NCBI GenBank assembly: GCA_008933765.1
Contig: WBUK01000005.1
Location: 97,662 to 161,661, forward strand
Length of the DNA stretch: 64,000 bases
Reading direction: 5' to 3'
Source of the DNA: Ignavibacteriaceae bacterium
Lineage (GTDB): Bacteria > Bacteroidota > Ignavibacteria > Ignavibacteriales > Ignavibacteriaceae
Shown: positions 1-9,734 of the stretch, piece by piece
Position numbering within the stretch: the stretch's first letter is position 1
Layout of the letters: each line of letters opens with the position of its first letter
Notes under the pieces: model-generated
What the model was told of the DNA's origin: nothing
What the model saw: only the letters and a program-made list of their open reading frames with translations
Databases searched by the model: none
Translations under genes and position numbers: made by a program

Positions 1-83
1 AGAAGTTCAAATAATAAGAACCCGGAGTGAATTCGCAAGATAAATTCAACAACGAAATTCAAAAAAGAAAAACAAAGTATTAA

Positions 84-986
84 ATGAAAAAGAAAATATT
101 ATTGCTGTTCCTCTTTGCAGCGTTCGCTGCTTTCCCGCAAAAAAACCGGGAAAAGATGAACGAAACAATTGCAACTCTTTTCGTGCTTGACTTAACCTAT
201 GCGGAACTGCCGTTAGACTTTCTGCCAAGCCTTGAGAAAAGACAAAAGTTAAAAATAAAATCCGTCGAAAAAATCAGCAGCCAAAATTATTCGCTTGATG
301 AGGGTGATGAACCCTTAGAAGGTGTTGAGCCAACAGCAATGGTTTTTGCCTTTGAGTTCGATAACAACGGAAGAGTTTCCAAATTTACTTACACTGATAA
401 GCGTTTTGACAACAAAATTACCGAAAACTTAATTAATTATGACAAGAACGGTTTCTTTTCCGGCTTCACCCGGAAAGTAACCGACCTTTCGGGCGAAGTT
501 CTGAAAACAGCGAATTTCAAACCTCTTTTTGAAGGCAACCGCCTCTCTGAGATCGTCAGGGTTGACGATAAAGCAGCGCCAATTCCTAACTCAACTCTAT
601 ATACTTTTGAGTACAGACCCGATGGTTCGCTCAAAAACGCTCTTTTCAGAGAGACCTCAGCAAATTATTACTTCGACGAGGAGGAAAGAATTTCCAAAAT
701 TCACCGGATTAACCCTATCAACTTCTATTATGATAAATCGGGAAATTTGGTTCAGCAAAAAGGCTGGAGCAATCTTGATGAAGACCATGAACTTTGGAAT
801 TCTGACTACAATTATGATAAAGAGGGCAACCTGTTATCTTCTTCAACAACAAGCCCTTACCTGGAAGAAGAGTATAATTACACACTCGGTGCCAATGGCT
901 TACCTGTAGAAGCCCGATACAAAGTTGTTGCTGAAGACGGCACTGAAGGAATTAATTTCGAGTTCAGATATACTTACCGGAAATAA
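84..986 (+). CDS. Secreted protein with YD-like repeats, function unknown
   Basis: The 300-residue product begins with MKKK and a hydrophobic stretch up to about residue 18, so it is probably exported. The middle and C-terminal parts contain several imperfect repeats of the form Y-Y/N-D-x-x-G-N-L/R (for example FYYDKSGNLVQQ and YNYDKEGNLLSS), which resemble the YD repeats of Rhs/wall-associated proteins but are far fewer than in true Rhs proteins. No catalytic motif was recognised. It stands alone on the plus strand and converges on the desulfhydrase gene 9 bases downstream. Likely a periplasmic or surface protein; the specific role is unknown. Confidence 0.6.
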   Translation: MKKKILLLFLFAAFAAFPQKNREKMNETIATLFVLDLTYAELPLDFLPSLEKRQKLKIKSVEKISSQNYSLDEGDEPLEGVEPTAMVFAFEFDNNGRVSKFTYTDKRFDNKITENLINYDKNGFFSGFTRKVTDLSGEVLKTANFKPLFEGNRLSEIVRVDDKAAPIPNSTLYTFEYRPDGSLKNALFRETSANYYFDEEERISKIHRINPINFYYDKSGNLVQQKGWSNLDEDHELWNSDYNYDKEGNLLSSSTTSPYLEEEYNYTLGANGLPVEARYKVVAEDGTEGINFEFRYTYRK

Positions 987-994
987 CCGACAAA

Positions 995-2023
995 TTACTT
1001 CCGAAGTCTGCGCACTTCGTCAGGTGTTAATTTCGTTATATTCGGATAATCTTCACAGAGCAGCGTGCCCGAAAAAACCTCGGGCATGCCGCCTGTATGT
1101 ATAAAAATAACCGGCACATCTTTCCTCAACGCACCCGTGCGTGCCAAATCGAACAACCCTGCCATCGCTTTTGCTGTATAAACCTGATCGAAAATTAAAC
1201 CTTCCAACCGGGCGCAATCATCGGCTGCTTCCCTTGCAATTTTAACCGGTTTGGCGTACTCTTCAAAATAGTTGTCGTAAAGGTTATATTTTTCGAATAT
1301 GAAAGCCTCACTCACCCCCAGAAGTGCCGCCGCACCCAGCTGCAATTCCTTCGTTATTTCCCTGATTTCATCGTTTTTTCTCGAAACACTTATGCCCGTT
1401 ACCTCTGCGTTCGGAATGAAAAGCGAAGCCCCAAGCGCAACCCCCGCCAGCGTTCCGCACGAACTGACCGGAGTGAAAATGTGCACTCTTTCATTCCCAG
1501 TCTGCCCGGCAAGTTCTTCCATCGCTTTCACATAGCCGAGCGTGCCGTAAGGCGTTGAACCACCCAGCGGCAAAACATAAGGCTTCTTCCCCTGAGCTGC
1601 CAACTCATCGCGCCATGCGTGTTGAAGTGTCGCTAAGTCTTCATCTTCGTTGCTGCCGTTTATGTAGCGTATTTCTGCACCAAACATCGTATCCAAAAGT
1701 AAATTCCCTTTAATTTCCGCAAAATCTTTTCCCCCGAGTACAAGTTTAACATCCAGCCCCAATTTACATGCTGCGGCAGCTGTCATTCGTGCGTGGTTCG
1801 ACTGTTGTGCCCCCACCGTAATAACGGAATCATACCCTCCGGCGATTGCCTGAGCAAGTTCAAACTCCAATTTCCGGGCTTTGTTACCGCCGAAGGCGAG
1901 CCCGGTCAGGTCGTCCCGTTTAATCAGAAGCTTCTCCAAACCGAGGTGAAATGCTAATTTATCAGCAGGCTCCAACGGTGTCGGCAGGTTGGAAAGTTTA
2001 ACTCTTGGTATTTTCGAAAACAT
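995..2023 (-). CDS. dcyD: PLP-dependent D-cysteine desulfhydrase / ACC deaminase family enzyme
   Basis: The 342-residue protein is a fold-type II PLP enzyme. The family motif GGNKARKLEF lies at residues 45-54, with Lys48 as the predicted Schiff-base lysine. It is followed by VGAQQSNHAR, which holds the substrate-loop Ser/Asn/His, and by a late IHTGGMPEVF segment typical of the family. Length matches DcyD and ACC deaminase (about 330-340 aa). DcyD converts D-cysteine to pyruvate, sulfide and ammonia; closely related members open the cyclopropane ring of ACC, and sequence reading alone does not decide which. The gene is monocistronic, convergent with the secreted protein to its left. Confidence 0.8.
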   Translation of the reverse strand: MFSKIPRVKLSNLPTPLEPADKLAFHLGLEKLLIKRDDLTGLAFGGNKARKLEFELAQAIAGGYDSVITVGAQQSNHARMTAAAACKLGLDVKLVLGGKDFAEIKGNLLLDTMFGAEIRYINGSNEDEDLATLQHAWRDELAAQGKKPYVLPLGGSTPYGTLGYVKAMEELAGQTGNERVHIFTPVSSCGTLAGVALGASLFIPNAEVTGISVSRKNDEIREITKELQLGAAALLGVSEAFIFEKYNLYDNYFEEYAKPVKIAREAADDCARLEGLIFDQVYTAKAMAGLFDLARTGALRKDVPVIFIHTGGMPEVFSGTLLCEDYPNITKLTPDEVRRLRK

Positions 2024-2142
2024 TGGGTTTCACTCTTTGTTCGTTGGTAAAATGTGTTGCATACAGTGCAAAAATAACGAAATTTCAGCTCAAAGTGGTT
2101 AACTCAGAAGGAAGTGTAGCAAAGGGTTAGCCCGGCGGCAAT

Positions 2143-2174
2143 AAAAAAGGCACCCGAGAAAACGAGTGCCTTTT
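2143..2174 (-). terminator. Rho-independent terminator after the YceI genes
   Basis: An interrupted stem (GGCACTCG pairing with CGGGTGCC, one mismatch) with a short A/T loop is followed on the minus strand by a run of six T. It lies about 105 bases downstream of the YceI stop codon at 2279. Confidence 0.65.
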
Positions 2175-2278
2175 GCAAAATCCCATACGGGTCTATTCAG
2201 TACAATATTTAACAATTGAAAATATTCAAGCCGGTGGAAAAACTGCTGTTAAAACATTTAACATTAATAAAGTCTTAA

Positions 2279-2815
2279 CTAAGCATCAATCTTCTTAATT
2301 ACAACCTGCACTTCTAACCACACTTCATCGCTCACGAACAACCCGCCGGTTTCTGACTCGGCATTCCAAAGCATACCGAAATCTTTTCTGTTTATCTTTC
2401 CGGTCAGTTTCGCTGCGGCAAGTTCGTTGTTCCATGGGTCAAGTCGCCAGCCGATATATTCAACATCCAGATCGATACTTTGAGTAACATCTTTGATCGT
2501 AAGATCGCCCGTTACAATATACCGATCATCACTGATTTTTTTAATCGCTGTTGAAGAAAATGTAAGATACGGATACTTTTCAACATCAAAAAAATCTGAG
2601 TGTCTTAAGTGTGCATCTCTTTTTTCTTCAGATGTTGAAATTGAAGCAACATCAGCTTTAAAGAAAAACTTCCCTGACTCGAAGTGCTCATCAGCGAACT
2701 CGATCGACATTTCATACTTGGTGAATTTACCGTAAATATCGGTAAACATCATGTGTTTTGCCCTGAACCCTATTCGGGTGTGTGCCGGGTCAGTTGTGCA
2801 TTTAACTACAGACAT
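2279..2815 (-). CDS. YceI family protein (first of a tandem pair)
   Basis: This 178-residue protein matches the YceI family: an N-terminal DPAHTRIGFRAKHMMF segment, the SADFFD-like HSDFFDVEKYPYLTF motif, the GDLTIKDVTQSIDLDVEY strand pair and the C-terminal GKINRKDFGMLWNA. YceI proteins form a lipocalin-like barrel that binds isoprenoid-type lipids. No signal peptide is present, so unlike E. coli YceI this one is predicted cytoplasmic. It lies 54 bases downstream of a close paralog in the same orientation and the two probably form one transcript ending at the terminator near 2143-2174. Confidence 0.85.
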   Translation of the reverse strand: MSVVKCTTDPAHTRIGFRAKHMMFTDIYGKFTKYEMSIEFADEHFESGKFFFKADVASISTSEEKRDAHLRHSDFFDVEKYPYLTFSSTAIKKISDDRYIVTGDLTIKDVTQSIDLDVEYIGWRLDPWNNELAAAKLTGKINRKDFGMLWNAESETGGLFVSDEVWLEVQVVIKKIDA

Positions 2816-2869
2816 ATAACCTTGAAAATTTATTGAACATTTTGTTTACAAAAATAATGTTTAACAGGC

Positions 2870-3406
2870 TTATTCAGCCACCTTGTTAAGTTCCATTTCG
2901 ATGTTAATTTTCACTTCATCACCAACGAGCACGCCGCCTGTTTCCAGTGCTGCGTTCCAGAGGAGACCGTAATCTTTCCTGTTAATTTTACCCGTTAAAG
3001 TAGCGCCGGCTTTCACATTGCCCCATGGGTCTTTTTGCAGACCGCTGTACTCGCACTCTAAATCGATGCTTTTTGTAACATCTTTAATCGTAAAATCGCC
3101 CGTAACGATGAAGTTGTGATCCGAAAGTTTCTTCACGCCTGTGGAAACAAATGTAAGTTTCGGGAATTTCTCCGCATCAAAGAAGTCAGCACTTCTAAGG
3201 TGGTTATCTCTGTCGTTGTTTGCGGTTGTAATCGAGTTAACATCCGCCGAAAAACTTACTTTTGTAGTTTCAAACTTATCATCTTCGTTTTCAATTGTAG
3301 CTTCATATTTTTCAAATTTGCCTGAAAGATTCGTAAACATCATGTGTTTAACTTTGAAACCGATTTCGGTGTGTGAGTAGTCAATCGACCATTTTGAAGT
3401 TGCCAT
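2870..3406 (-). CDS. YceI family protein (second of a tandem pair)
   Basis: Paralog of the neighbouring gene with the same motif order: DYSHTEIGFKVKHMMF, LRSADFFDAEKFPKLTF, GDFTIKDVTKSIDLECEY and GKINRKDYGLLWNA. The start chosen is the ATG at 3406, because a GGAG Shine-Dalgarno sequence sits 6 bases upstream; a longer reading would need a TTG start. The product is 178 residues, has no signal peptide and is predicted to be a cytoplasmic lipocalin-like lipid-binding protein. Tandem duplication of the gene is evident from the near-identical motif spacing in the two copies. Confidence 0.85.
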   Translation of the reverse strand: MATSKWSIDYSHTEIGFKVKHMMFTNLSGKFEKYEATIENEDDKFETTKVSFSADVNSITTANNDRDNHLRSADFFDAEKFPKLTFVSTGVKKLSDHNFIVTGDFTIKDVTKSIDLECEYSGLQKDPWGNVKAGATLTGKINRKDYGLLWNAALETGGVLVGDEVKINIEMELNKVAE

Positions 3407-3443
3407 TGTGTTCTCCAATATTAAATTAATGTAAAGTTAGAAA

Positions 3444-4172
3444 TTACTGATTCATCGGCACTTCCATCAGTAAAATGGAAATGCCGGTAATAGATTTAAA
3501 GTTCACTTTGTTAGTATCCCAAAGCCCAAAGCCATCTCTTGGGTTCAGTTTTTGCCCCTGAACCTCGGCTTCGCCGCTGATTACGAAAACATAAAGCCCG
3601 TTTTGTGGGTTGTTTAGTGTGTAGTCAAGCTCTTTCCCCTTTTCAAGGTCTGCGATATTGAACCATGCATCCTGGTGAATCCAAACGCCGTCGTCGTTTT
3701 TATTTGGTGAAACGATCTGTTGGAATTTATTTTTTCGGTCGGCTATGTTAAGGGTTATTTGATCGTATCTCGGTGTAACATCTCTTCGGTTTGGGTAAAC
3801 CCAAATTTGCAGAAGTTCAACGGGTTGATCGTTGTTTTTGTTATACTCGCTGTGTCTTATCCCGGAGCCTGCGCTCATCACCTGAATATCACCGTGACGG
3901 ATAACTTCAGTGTTCCCCATCGAATCTTTATGCTCAAGGTCTCCAACCAAAGGGATAGTGATTATCTCCATATTATCGTGCGGGTGCATGCCGAAGCCCA
4001 TACCGGGTTCGATGTAATCATCGTTCAGAACGCGCAGTGCGCCGAAGTGCATCCGCGCGGGGTCGTAGTAGTTTGCAAAACTGAAAGTATGTTTTGTTTT
4101 CAGCCAGCCGTGGTCGGCGCCCCCGCGGGAGTCCGCAGTATGCAGAATAGTATTCATCAGTTTGCTTGTCAT
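3444..4172 (-). CDS. Pirin family cupin protein
   Basis: The protein (242 residues from the ATG at 4172, preceded by GGAG) is a bicupin of the pirin/YhhW family. It has HTFSFANYYDPARMHFGALRV near the N-terminus, the metal-binding GMHPHDNMEI motif, and then the second ligand segment SAGSGIRHSEYN. Some bacterial pirins are quercetin 2,3-dioxygenases and others modulate metabolic enzymes; the exact substrate cannot be read from the sequence. It lies 37 bases upstream of the YceI pair in the same direction and may share their transcript. Confidence 0.85.
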   Translation of the reverse strand: MTSKLMNTILHTADSRGGADHGWLKTKHTFSFANYYDPARMHFGALRVLNDDYIEPGMGFGMHPHDNMEIITIPLVGDLEHKDSMGNTEVIRHGDIQVMSAGSGIRHSEYNKNNDQPVELLQIWVYPNRRDVTPRYDQITLNIADRKNKFQQIVSPNKNDDGVWIHQDAWFNIADLEKGKELDYTLNNPQNGLYVFVISGEAEVQGQKLNPRDGFGLWDTNKVNFKSITGISILLMEVPMNQ

Positions 4173-4281
4173 CTTAATCTCCGCATTTTTTGAAATCAAC
4201 TGTACAAATCTACCTCTTAGCGCCGCGCCCCTCCAATAAACAGTATTAAGAAATAACCTTAATGTAGATTAAGAAAAAAGC

Positions 4282-4318
4282 AAAAAAAAACGGCTGCCCT
4301 TCAAAAGAAAGGCAGCCG
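4282..4318 (-). terminator. Rho-independent terminator for the 1219-residue T9SS protein gene
   Basis: An 8-bp perfect stem (CGGCTGCC with GGCAGCCG) and a 12-base loop are followed on the minus strand by nine T. It lies about 235 bases beyond the stop of the large gene to its right; the rest of 4200-4552 is AT-rich and shows no gene. Confidence 0.8.
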
Positions 4319-4552
4319 CATGTATATACTTTGGAGTAAGTATTGAAACCTATTAAGACACAATTAGCAGTTGACTCAATTCGAACCAAATGTAAGGTAT
4401 CTCAAGCGCAATATAACATTTTTATTTCAATGTTGCATGTCTTTTTAATTCCTCTTCAAAATTTTGAGAAATTATCTAAAACATATTGCCATTTCAAAGA
4501 CACTCAAGCTTAATTCTCATCAAATTGATTAGAAATTAAGTAAAACAAAAAC

Positions 4553-7500
4553 TTACTTCAGCAACATTAGCTTTTTGATGTCGCTGTTTTTGCCCTGAAC
4601 AAGTTTGTAGAAATAAATTCCTGAAGGAAGGTTAGCTGCATCGAACCTTACTTCATATTTGCCGGGTTGTTTGTAGTCGTCAACCAAATTGGCGACAACA
4701 TTTCCGAGAATATCGTAAACCACAAGGCTGACCTGACCCGCCTCCTTGATGCTGTAAAGAATCATCGTTGATGGGTTGAACGGGTTCGGATAGTTCTGCC
4801 CGAGGCTGAAATCAAGGTTCATCAGAGCATCCTCAACGCCCACAGGGTTCGAGTTGATGTAGAAGGTATAAACAACCCCTTCAGCCGCTGTGAACTGATA
4901 CGATGTAACCTGCAGCATGTTAACCGGTGCGTTGATTCCTTCGCCCGTCAGGTGGAATTTATAGTTGTTTCTGATATCCTGCGGAATTGCCGCCAAAATA
5001 TCCTCCCAGCTGAGTGTAACAACACCCGCCTTGTTAGAAACCACCTTGAACTCCCACGATTTTGAACCGTTAACTGAGTATGGCTCACGAATATCAGCAC
5101 CATATTTTACTGTGAAATTCGACCACCCCTCGTGGCGGAAGTAACTTTCAACAGCGTTGCTTGCCGGTGCCATCGGTGCTTTTGCTAAGTCAAACACCCC
5201 GTCGTAACCGGAGGTAGCACTTTGGTTTGTTCCAAACACTAAATATTTATCAACGGCGCCGTTAGCGGAGGTTTTAACCGTAACCGCCCAGTCGTCGTTG
5301 GTAGCTTCAGCGGCAATAATTTCCTGTTTCACGGGCGTTGTCTGCTCGGTCTGATAGAGATATTTAATGTTCAGATCGTTATCATTTGCAAAGAACCAGT
5401 TACCGTTCCACGCACTTAGAGTTGTGGTGGTGTCGTACGCACCTGAACCGTTTGAATAGATGTAAATCGGCCGCTGCACATAACCCTGATTAACGGCTTC
5501 TTCGATCGTGTAGAAAGTGCCGTTCTTCTGAATCCTTACATCAGCTTTGGCAGTTCCGTTAACAAACGGCGAGGCAATCATGTTCCAGCCGCCGGCTAAC
5601 GAAAAGGTCTGGTCTGAAGTGATCGGGAGACCCGAAACACTTACGCTGCCCGCCACTTCCGTACCGAGCCAGTAACCGCGCGCCGGCACCAAAACCGTCG
5701 AGGTTACATAGTTGCCGCCTGAATATCCGTAGAGATAGTAAAGCGGGAAGCCGGCGAGGATATCAGAAGCTAAGCTTGAAGTGGGGTTAATCGGAATCGA
5801 CATCAAATTCCACCCGGCGGAAAAATTGTGCGAAACGGAAGAGTAGGTTCCCGTTCCGGTCAGCTGCACATCAGTTGGCGAACTTGGTGCGTTGCTCACA
5901 ATCGAAGCCGTACCCGTTGCCGCTCCCTCAGCCGAAGGCGTAAAAGCAAACGGCAGCGAAACTGAATCACCATAAGGAACCGTAACAGGTAATGCACCCG
6001 TGAAAGTGAAAGGCGATTGCCCGCTTCTTAGTACCGGAACAGAGGATACAACAAGATCAACCGCATCACCACCCGTGTTTTTAACCCATACGGAACCATT
6101 CGCAGTTGTGCCGACTAAAGTGCTGCCGAAATCCAAAGTTGAAGGGCGAACTGTTATACCCGGTGCAGCAAGAACACCGGCACCAAACAGCGGCACCGTT
6201 ACTGTTCCGTGCAGCGGATCGTTACTTGTAACAACCAGCGAGCCGGTGAATGCGGCTACCGAAGAAGGAGCAAATTTCACATGCCTTACAATAGTGTCGT
6301 TTTGGTTCAAAGTTACCTGGGCACCACTTCCCACGAAAGAAAAACCGGCACCTGATACACCCATACTGTTCACCGTTAAGGGAAGCTCGCCTAAATTACT
6401 GATTGTAACCGCAAGTGTGCTTGTGGCATTGGTTTTAACATTGCCAAACTGAAGTGTATCCGGCACGATTGAAATCAAAGGATTTGTCGGCGGAACACCA
6501 ATTGTCAGCTCAAAATTGCGGGTAACTGCGTTGCCGTTTGTGTAGGTGTAGCTGCCGGCGCGCAGATCGGTAACCGTGTTGTTTGTGTTGTCTTTCAGTT
6601 TGATTTCATAGTTTGCCGGAATATCCTCAAACGAAGCCGCAGAAAGCGTGATGTCCCCCGTTTGGTCAGACCTAACCGTCAGCGTCCAGGTTTTGGTTGT
6701 GTTCGAAAGATCAATCAGGCTCTTGAAATCTCTTTCAAATTTTGGACCTAACATCGACTCCCAGTCATCCCTCGGGAAATAAACCGAAAGGTAGTTATTC
6801 GGCGGTGCAACAGCTTTCGGGTGGTCAAGCCCGGCGTCGTAATCGTCCGTTGCATTTCTGAACATCCCCGCCATTGCGGTTGTATCGGCGTAGCCCGTCG
6901 TAGTAGCTTTCAGCCTGAGCGACCAGCCGTGGTTATCCACAGTAAACGCTGAACCGGGTATCATCTTATCGATAAACGAAACATTCAGGAAGTGCGGGTT
7001 GAACGCAATGGCACCCTGTGTTGTGTTATCGGTGAAAAGATTGGAGGGCACGCCGCCGGTGATGGAAGCGGTGTTATCCCAGTCTTCTTCCACATAAGCA
7101 ACTAAGTTAATCTGTTTCGGGTTGCCGAGGTCCGCGCGTTTTATGCTCATTTCCCAGTAGCCCGTGCCGGGATTTTTGAAATTAGCCGTTGTGAAACCGG
7201 CAGGCACCCAAGCCGAGCCGTCGAACTGTTTTCTGTATTCGGTAATATCCGAAGTTTTGAAAGTGTAGTGATAGTTCGCAGAAAACGGAAGTGTTGGCGC
7301 CCATCTCCATGCGTCAGCGGATGTGGTTCCCGTTCCGTCCGTTGGGTTCGGTTTTGGGTCTGTATCGATATAAAGATGAATTGCTCTGTCGTTATCGGTT
7401 AACGAGCCACCCGGTGTGTTCCCGGAATATGCAAAATAGAGGTAGTCAGCATCCCAGGTAATATATGCACTAATCTGCTGTCTTGTAGTGTTGAATTTTT

Positions 7501-8212
7501 CGTTCAGTTCACTGAACCCGTTGTTTCCGTCTATTGCCTCCGTTCTGAAGGTTGTGTAAGTCTGCGCACCACCAACGGGTGATGAGACAACGGAAATGTC
7601 GTCCAAGCGGATTTCCGGTCGTGTACCTGAACCTGAAATACTGTAATATTTCCACCTCAGATATAACTCGGCTTGGTTGTTACATTCTGCCGGAAGTGTA
7701 AGTGGGCCAAAAGCAAGCGAGTGCCCCTGAGTACCGGAAGAGATATACTCAACCGGTCCGGGTACATCCAGCCATGTGCCGTTACCTATCCGGTACTGAA
7801 GGCGCAAACCGTAAGTTCTCGCCCCGACAACTTTGGTTTGAGCGGTGAAATAAACCTTAATATTTTCCCGCCCTGTGGCATTCAGACCAACAGTTGCAGC
7901 ACCAAGGTTGCCTGAGGTGCCTGTGTTTACAAACGAAATACCCTCTGCACCAAGCCCGTTGATTCTTGGCCCCGTTGCCAAATTATACGCCAGTGTATAA
8001 TCACTCGACATTTCGACACCAAGCTCCGGGTCTTGCGTCGAAGTCCGGTGGAATTTCATGTTCGCAGGGTAAGTGCCGGCGGCGTTTGCGGCAGCCCACT
8101 CCGTAAAGGAATATGCCCCCGTGCTCAGGTTAAACAAAGCCGGGTTTGTCTGAGCCAAAAGCGGCAACGCCAACAGCACAATGGTTGAAAGTGTAGCACG
8201 AATTTTAAACAT
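4553..8212 (-). CDS. Large secreted protein with choice-of-anchor-D repeats and type IX sorting domain
   Basis: The 1219-residue protein has a cleavable-looking signal peptide (residues 1-20, ending near LLAQ). A long extracellular part follows; residues of the 590-800 region contain two immunoglobulin-like choice-of-anchor D/ASH-type repeats (PDTLQFGNVKTNATSTLAV and PSTLDFGSTLVGTTANGSV). The C-terminal about 85 residues are a type IX secretion sorting domain with NYPNPFNPSTMI, YDILGNVV, GKYEVRFDA and LPSGIYFYKL. It should therefore be exported by T9SS and anchored or released at the cell surface. No enzymatic motif was recognised. A terminator lies downstream at 4282-4318. Confidence 0.8.
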   Translation of the reverse strand: MFKIRATLSTIVLLALPLLAQTNPALFNLSTGAYSFTEWAAANAAGTYPANMKFHRTSTQDPELGVEMSSDYTLAYNLATGPRINGLGAEGISFVNTGTSGNLGAATVGLNATGRENIKVYFTAQTKVVGARTYGLRLQYRIGNGTWLDVPGPVEYISSGTQGHSLAFGPLTLPAECNNQAELYLRWKYYSISGSGTRPEIRLDDISVVSSPVGGAQTYTTFRTEAIDGNNGFSELNEKFNTTRQQISAYITWDADYLYFAYSGNTPGGSLTDNDRAIHLYIDTDPKPNPTDGTGTTSADAWRWAPTLPFSANYHYTFKTSDITEYRKQFDGSAWVPAGFTTANFKNPGTGYWEMSIKRADLGNPKQINLVAYVEEDWDNTASITGGVPSNLFTDNTTQGAIAFNPHFLNVSFIDKMIPGSAFTVDNHGWSLRLKATTTGYADTTAMAGMFRNATDDYDAGLDHPKAVAPPNNYLSVYFPRDDWESMLGPKFERDFKSLIDLSNTTKTWTLTVRSDQTGDITLSAASFEDIPANYEIKLKDNTNNTVTDLRAGSYTYTNGNAVTRNFELTIGVPPTNPLISIVPDTLQFGNVKTNATSTLAVTISNLGELPLTVNSMGVSGAGFSFVGSGAQVTLNQNDTIVRHVKFAPSSVAAFTGSLVVTSNDPLHGTVTVPLFGAGVLAAPGITVRPSTLDFGSTLVGTTANGSVWVKNTGGDAVDLVVSSVPVLRSGQSPFTFTGALPVTVPYGDSVSLPFAFTPSAEGAATGTASIVSNAPSSPTDVQLTGTGTYSSVSHNFSAGWNLMSIPINPTSSLASDILAGFPLYYLYGYSGGNYVTSTVLVPARGYWLGTEVAGSVSVSGLPITSDQTFSLAGGWNMIASPFVNGTAKADVRIQKNGTFYTIEEAVNQGYVQRPIYIYSNGSGAYDTTTTLSAWNGNWFFANDNDLNIKYLYQTEQTTPVKQEIIAAEATNDDWAVTVKTSANGAVDKYLVFGTNQSATSGYDGVFDLAKAPMAPASNAVESYFRHEGWSNFTVKYGADIREPYSVNGSKSWEFKVVSNKAGVVTLSWEDILAAIPQDIRNNYKFHLTGEGINAPVNMLQVTSYQFTAAEGVVYTFYINSNPVGVEDALMNLDFSLGQNYPNPFNPSTMILYSIKEAGQVSLVVYDILGNVVANLVDDYKQPGKYEVRFDAANLPSGIYFYKLVQGKNSDIKKLMLLK

Positions 8213-8470
8213 ACTTATATGTCCTGTGTTTTAGTTAATCACTGATGATAATTATTAAAAACTCAGCAAAGGCTTATTGCTAAGCCAAAAAATCAGGTTA
8301 AACTTTAAGTAAAAAGTGAATACAGAGAAGACCTCCCGATGGGCACTAACCTAAAAATTAAAAATTAATAACCTGCCGGCAAGTAAGCCAAACCCCGGCT
8401 TACTTATCGCATTTTTCACTCTATGGAATTTACCTAAAACCTAATAAACGAGATGTGCCCAAATATAAAC

Positions 8471-8505
8471 AAAAAAGGGATGTAAAATAGTGTATTTTAC
8501 ATCCC
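8471..8505 (-). terminator. Rho-independent terminator for the rRNA methyltransferase gene
   Basis: A 13-bp perfect inverted repeat (GGGATGTAAAATA and its complement, three-base loop) is followed by six T on the minus strand, 24 bases after the stop codon at 8529. The remaining 8213-8470 stretch contains no recognisable gene. Confidence 0.85.
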
Positions 8506-8528
8506 TCATGGAAAATTTGAGACTTAAA

Positions 8529-9716
8529 TCACTCGTCCCGCGGGTTATCAAATACTCTGAAAACACAGAACTTAAGGTACGATGTTTCAGGAATTGCGGG
8601 TATCACAGGGTGATCCTTAGCTGCGCCGCAGAAATGGACCAACTGCAATATCTTTTCCTCTTTGTACGCCGCCTCTTTCACGATATCCAGGAACTCATCC
8701 TTAGAAATGTGAAAAGAACATGAAGAAGTAACTAAGTATCCGCCGTTGTTAACCAGCCTCAAAGCGCTGCGGTTAAGCTTTTGGTAGCCTTGCTTGGCAG
8801 GAATAATGTTCTTTTTCTGCTTCGCAAACGCAGGGGGGTCAAGTATCACCATGTCGTACGATTTCCCGTCGTCCGAGCAATTTTTAAGATACTCAAACGC
8901 TTCGCTTGTAATGAAGTTGGCATCGCAATCGAAGTTGTTGTGGATGAAGTTTTTTTCGGCGTTTTCTATTTCCAACGGTGAAGAGTCAACAAAGTCAACC
9001 GAGTGAGCCCCGTTAAAAGCACAATGCAGCCCAAAACCTCCCGCAGAACAGAAAGCATCGAGCACAGTCAGCTTATTGGCAATTTCGCCGACAAAGAAGT
9101 GGTTATCGGCCTGGTCGAAATACAGTCCGGTTTTCTGTCCTTCGGTGAAGTTCACAATATAGTTCACTCTGCCGTCGGTTACTTCCTGAGGCCCGTCATT
9201 CCCAAGCAACACTTCATCCGCGAACTCCATCCCTTCAAGCTGCCTGAAATAGGGTGAATTGCGCGTAAAAATGTTCTCAGCGTTCAAATTTCGCTTAAGG
9301 ATATCCACCAGCATATCGAGATTTTTTTCCATCCCGATCGTATTAACCTGAAGCACATAAGTATCGTTATACTTATCAATTATCAAGCCCGGTAAGAAAT
9401 CGCTTTCGCTAAATACCATCCGATAAGCGCTTCGCTCGGGGTAAATCTTTTCACGCAAACCAAGTGCTGAAAAAATCCTCCCGACGAAGAAAGTTCGCAA
9501 ATCTTCAATTGGCTTCCTGCAAAGCAGCCTGACAGCGAAAAGAGAGTTCTTATTATAGAAACCGGTTCCGAGATATTGCCCGCCGGAGTAGAACACCTCC
9601 ACGAGCGCACCGTTCTCGGGGTTACCCTGCACATCCTGGATTTCGTTGCTGAAAACCCATTGATGCCCTGTTTTAAGCCGCCTTTCTTCAATTCTTCTGA
9701 GTAATACTTTTGCCAT
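8529..9716 (-). CDS. rlmI: RlmI-like 23S rRNA (cytosine-C5) methyltransferase with PUA domain
   Basis: The 395-residue protein has an N-terminal PUA-type RNA-binding region (about residues 1-75: LLRRIEERRLKTGHQWVFSNEI) and a C-terminal Rossmann methyltransferase. The SAM-binding motif is DAFCSAGGFGLHCAFNGA, motif IV is MVILDPPAFAK, and the SSCSFHIS segment carries the candidate nucleophilic cysteine region. Length and layout match the RlmI/YccW family that methylates C1962 of E. coli 23S rRNA. It is 18 bases downstream of the beta-helix gene in the same orientation. Confidence 0.85.
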   Translation of the reverse strand: MAKVLLRRIEERRLKTGHQWVFSNEIQDVQGNPENGALVEVFYSGGQYLGTGFYNKNSLFAVRLLCRKPIEDLRTFFVGRIFSALGLREKIYPERSAYRMVFSESDFLPGLIIDKYNDTYVLQVNTIGMEKNLDMLVDILKRNLNAENIFTRNSPYFRQLEGMEFADEVLLGNDGPQEVTDGRVNYIVNFTEGQKTGLYFDQADNHFFVGEIANKLTVLDAFCSAGGFGLHCAFNGAHSVDFVDSSPLEIENAEKNFIHNNFDCDANFITSEAFEYLKNCSDDGKSYDMVILDPPAFAKQKKNIIPAKQGYQKLNRSALRLVNNGGYLVTSSCSFHISKDEFLDIVKEAAYKEEKILQLVHFCGAAKDHPVIPAIPETSYLKFCVFRVFDNPRDE

Positions 9717-9734
9717 TTTTGCTTCCTGCCCGTG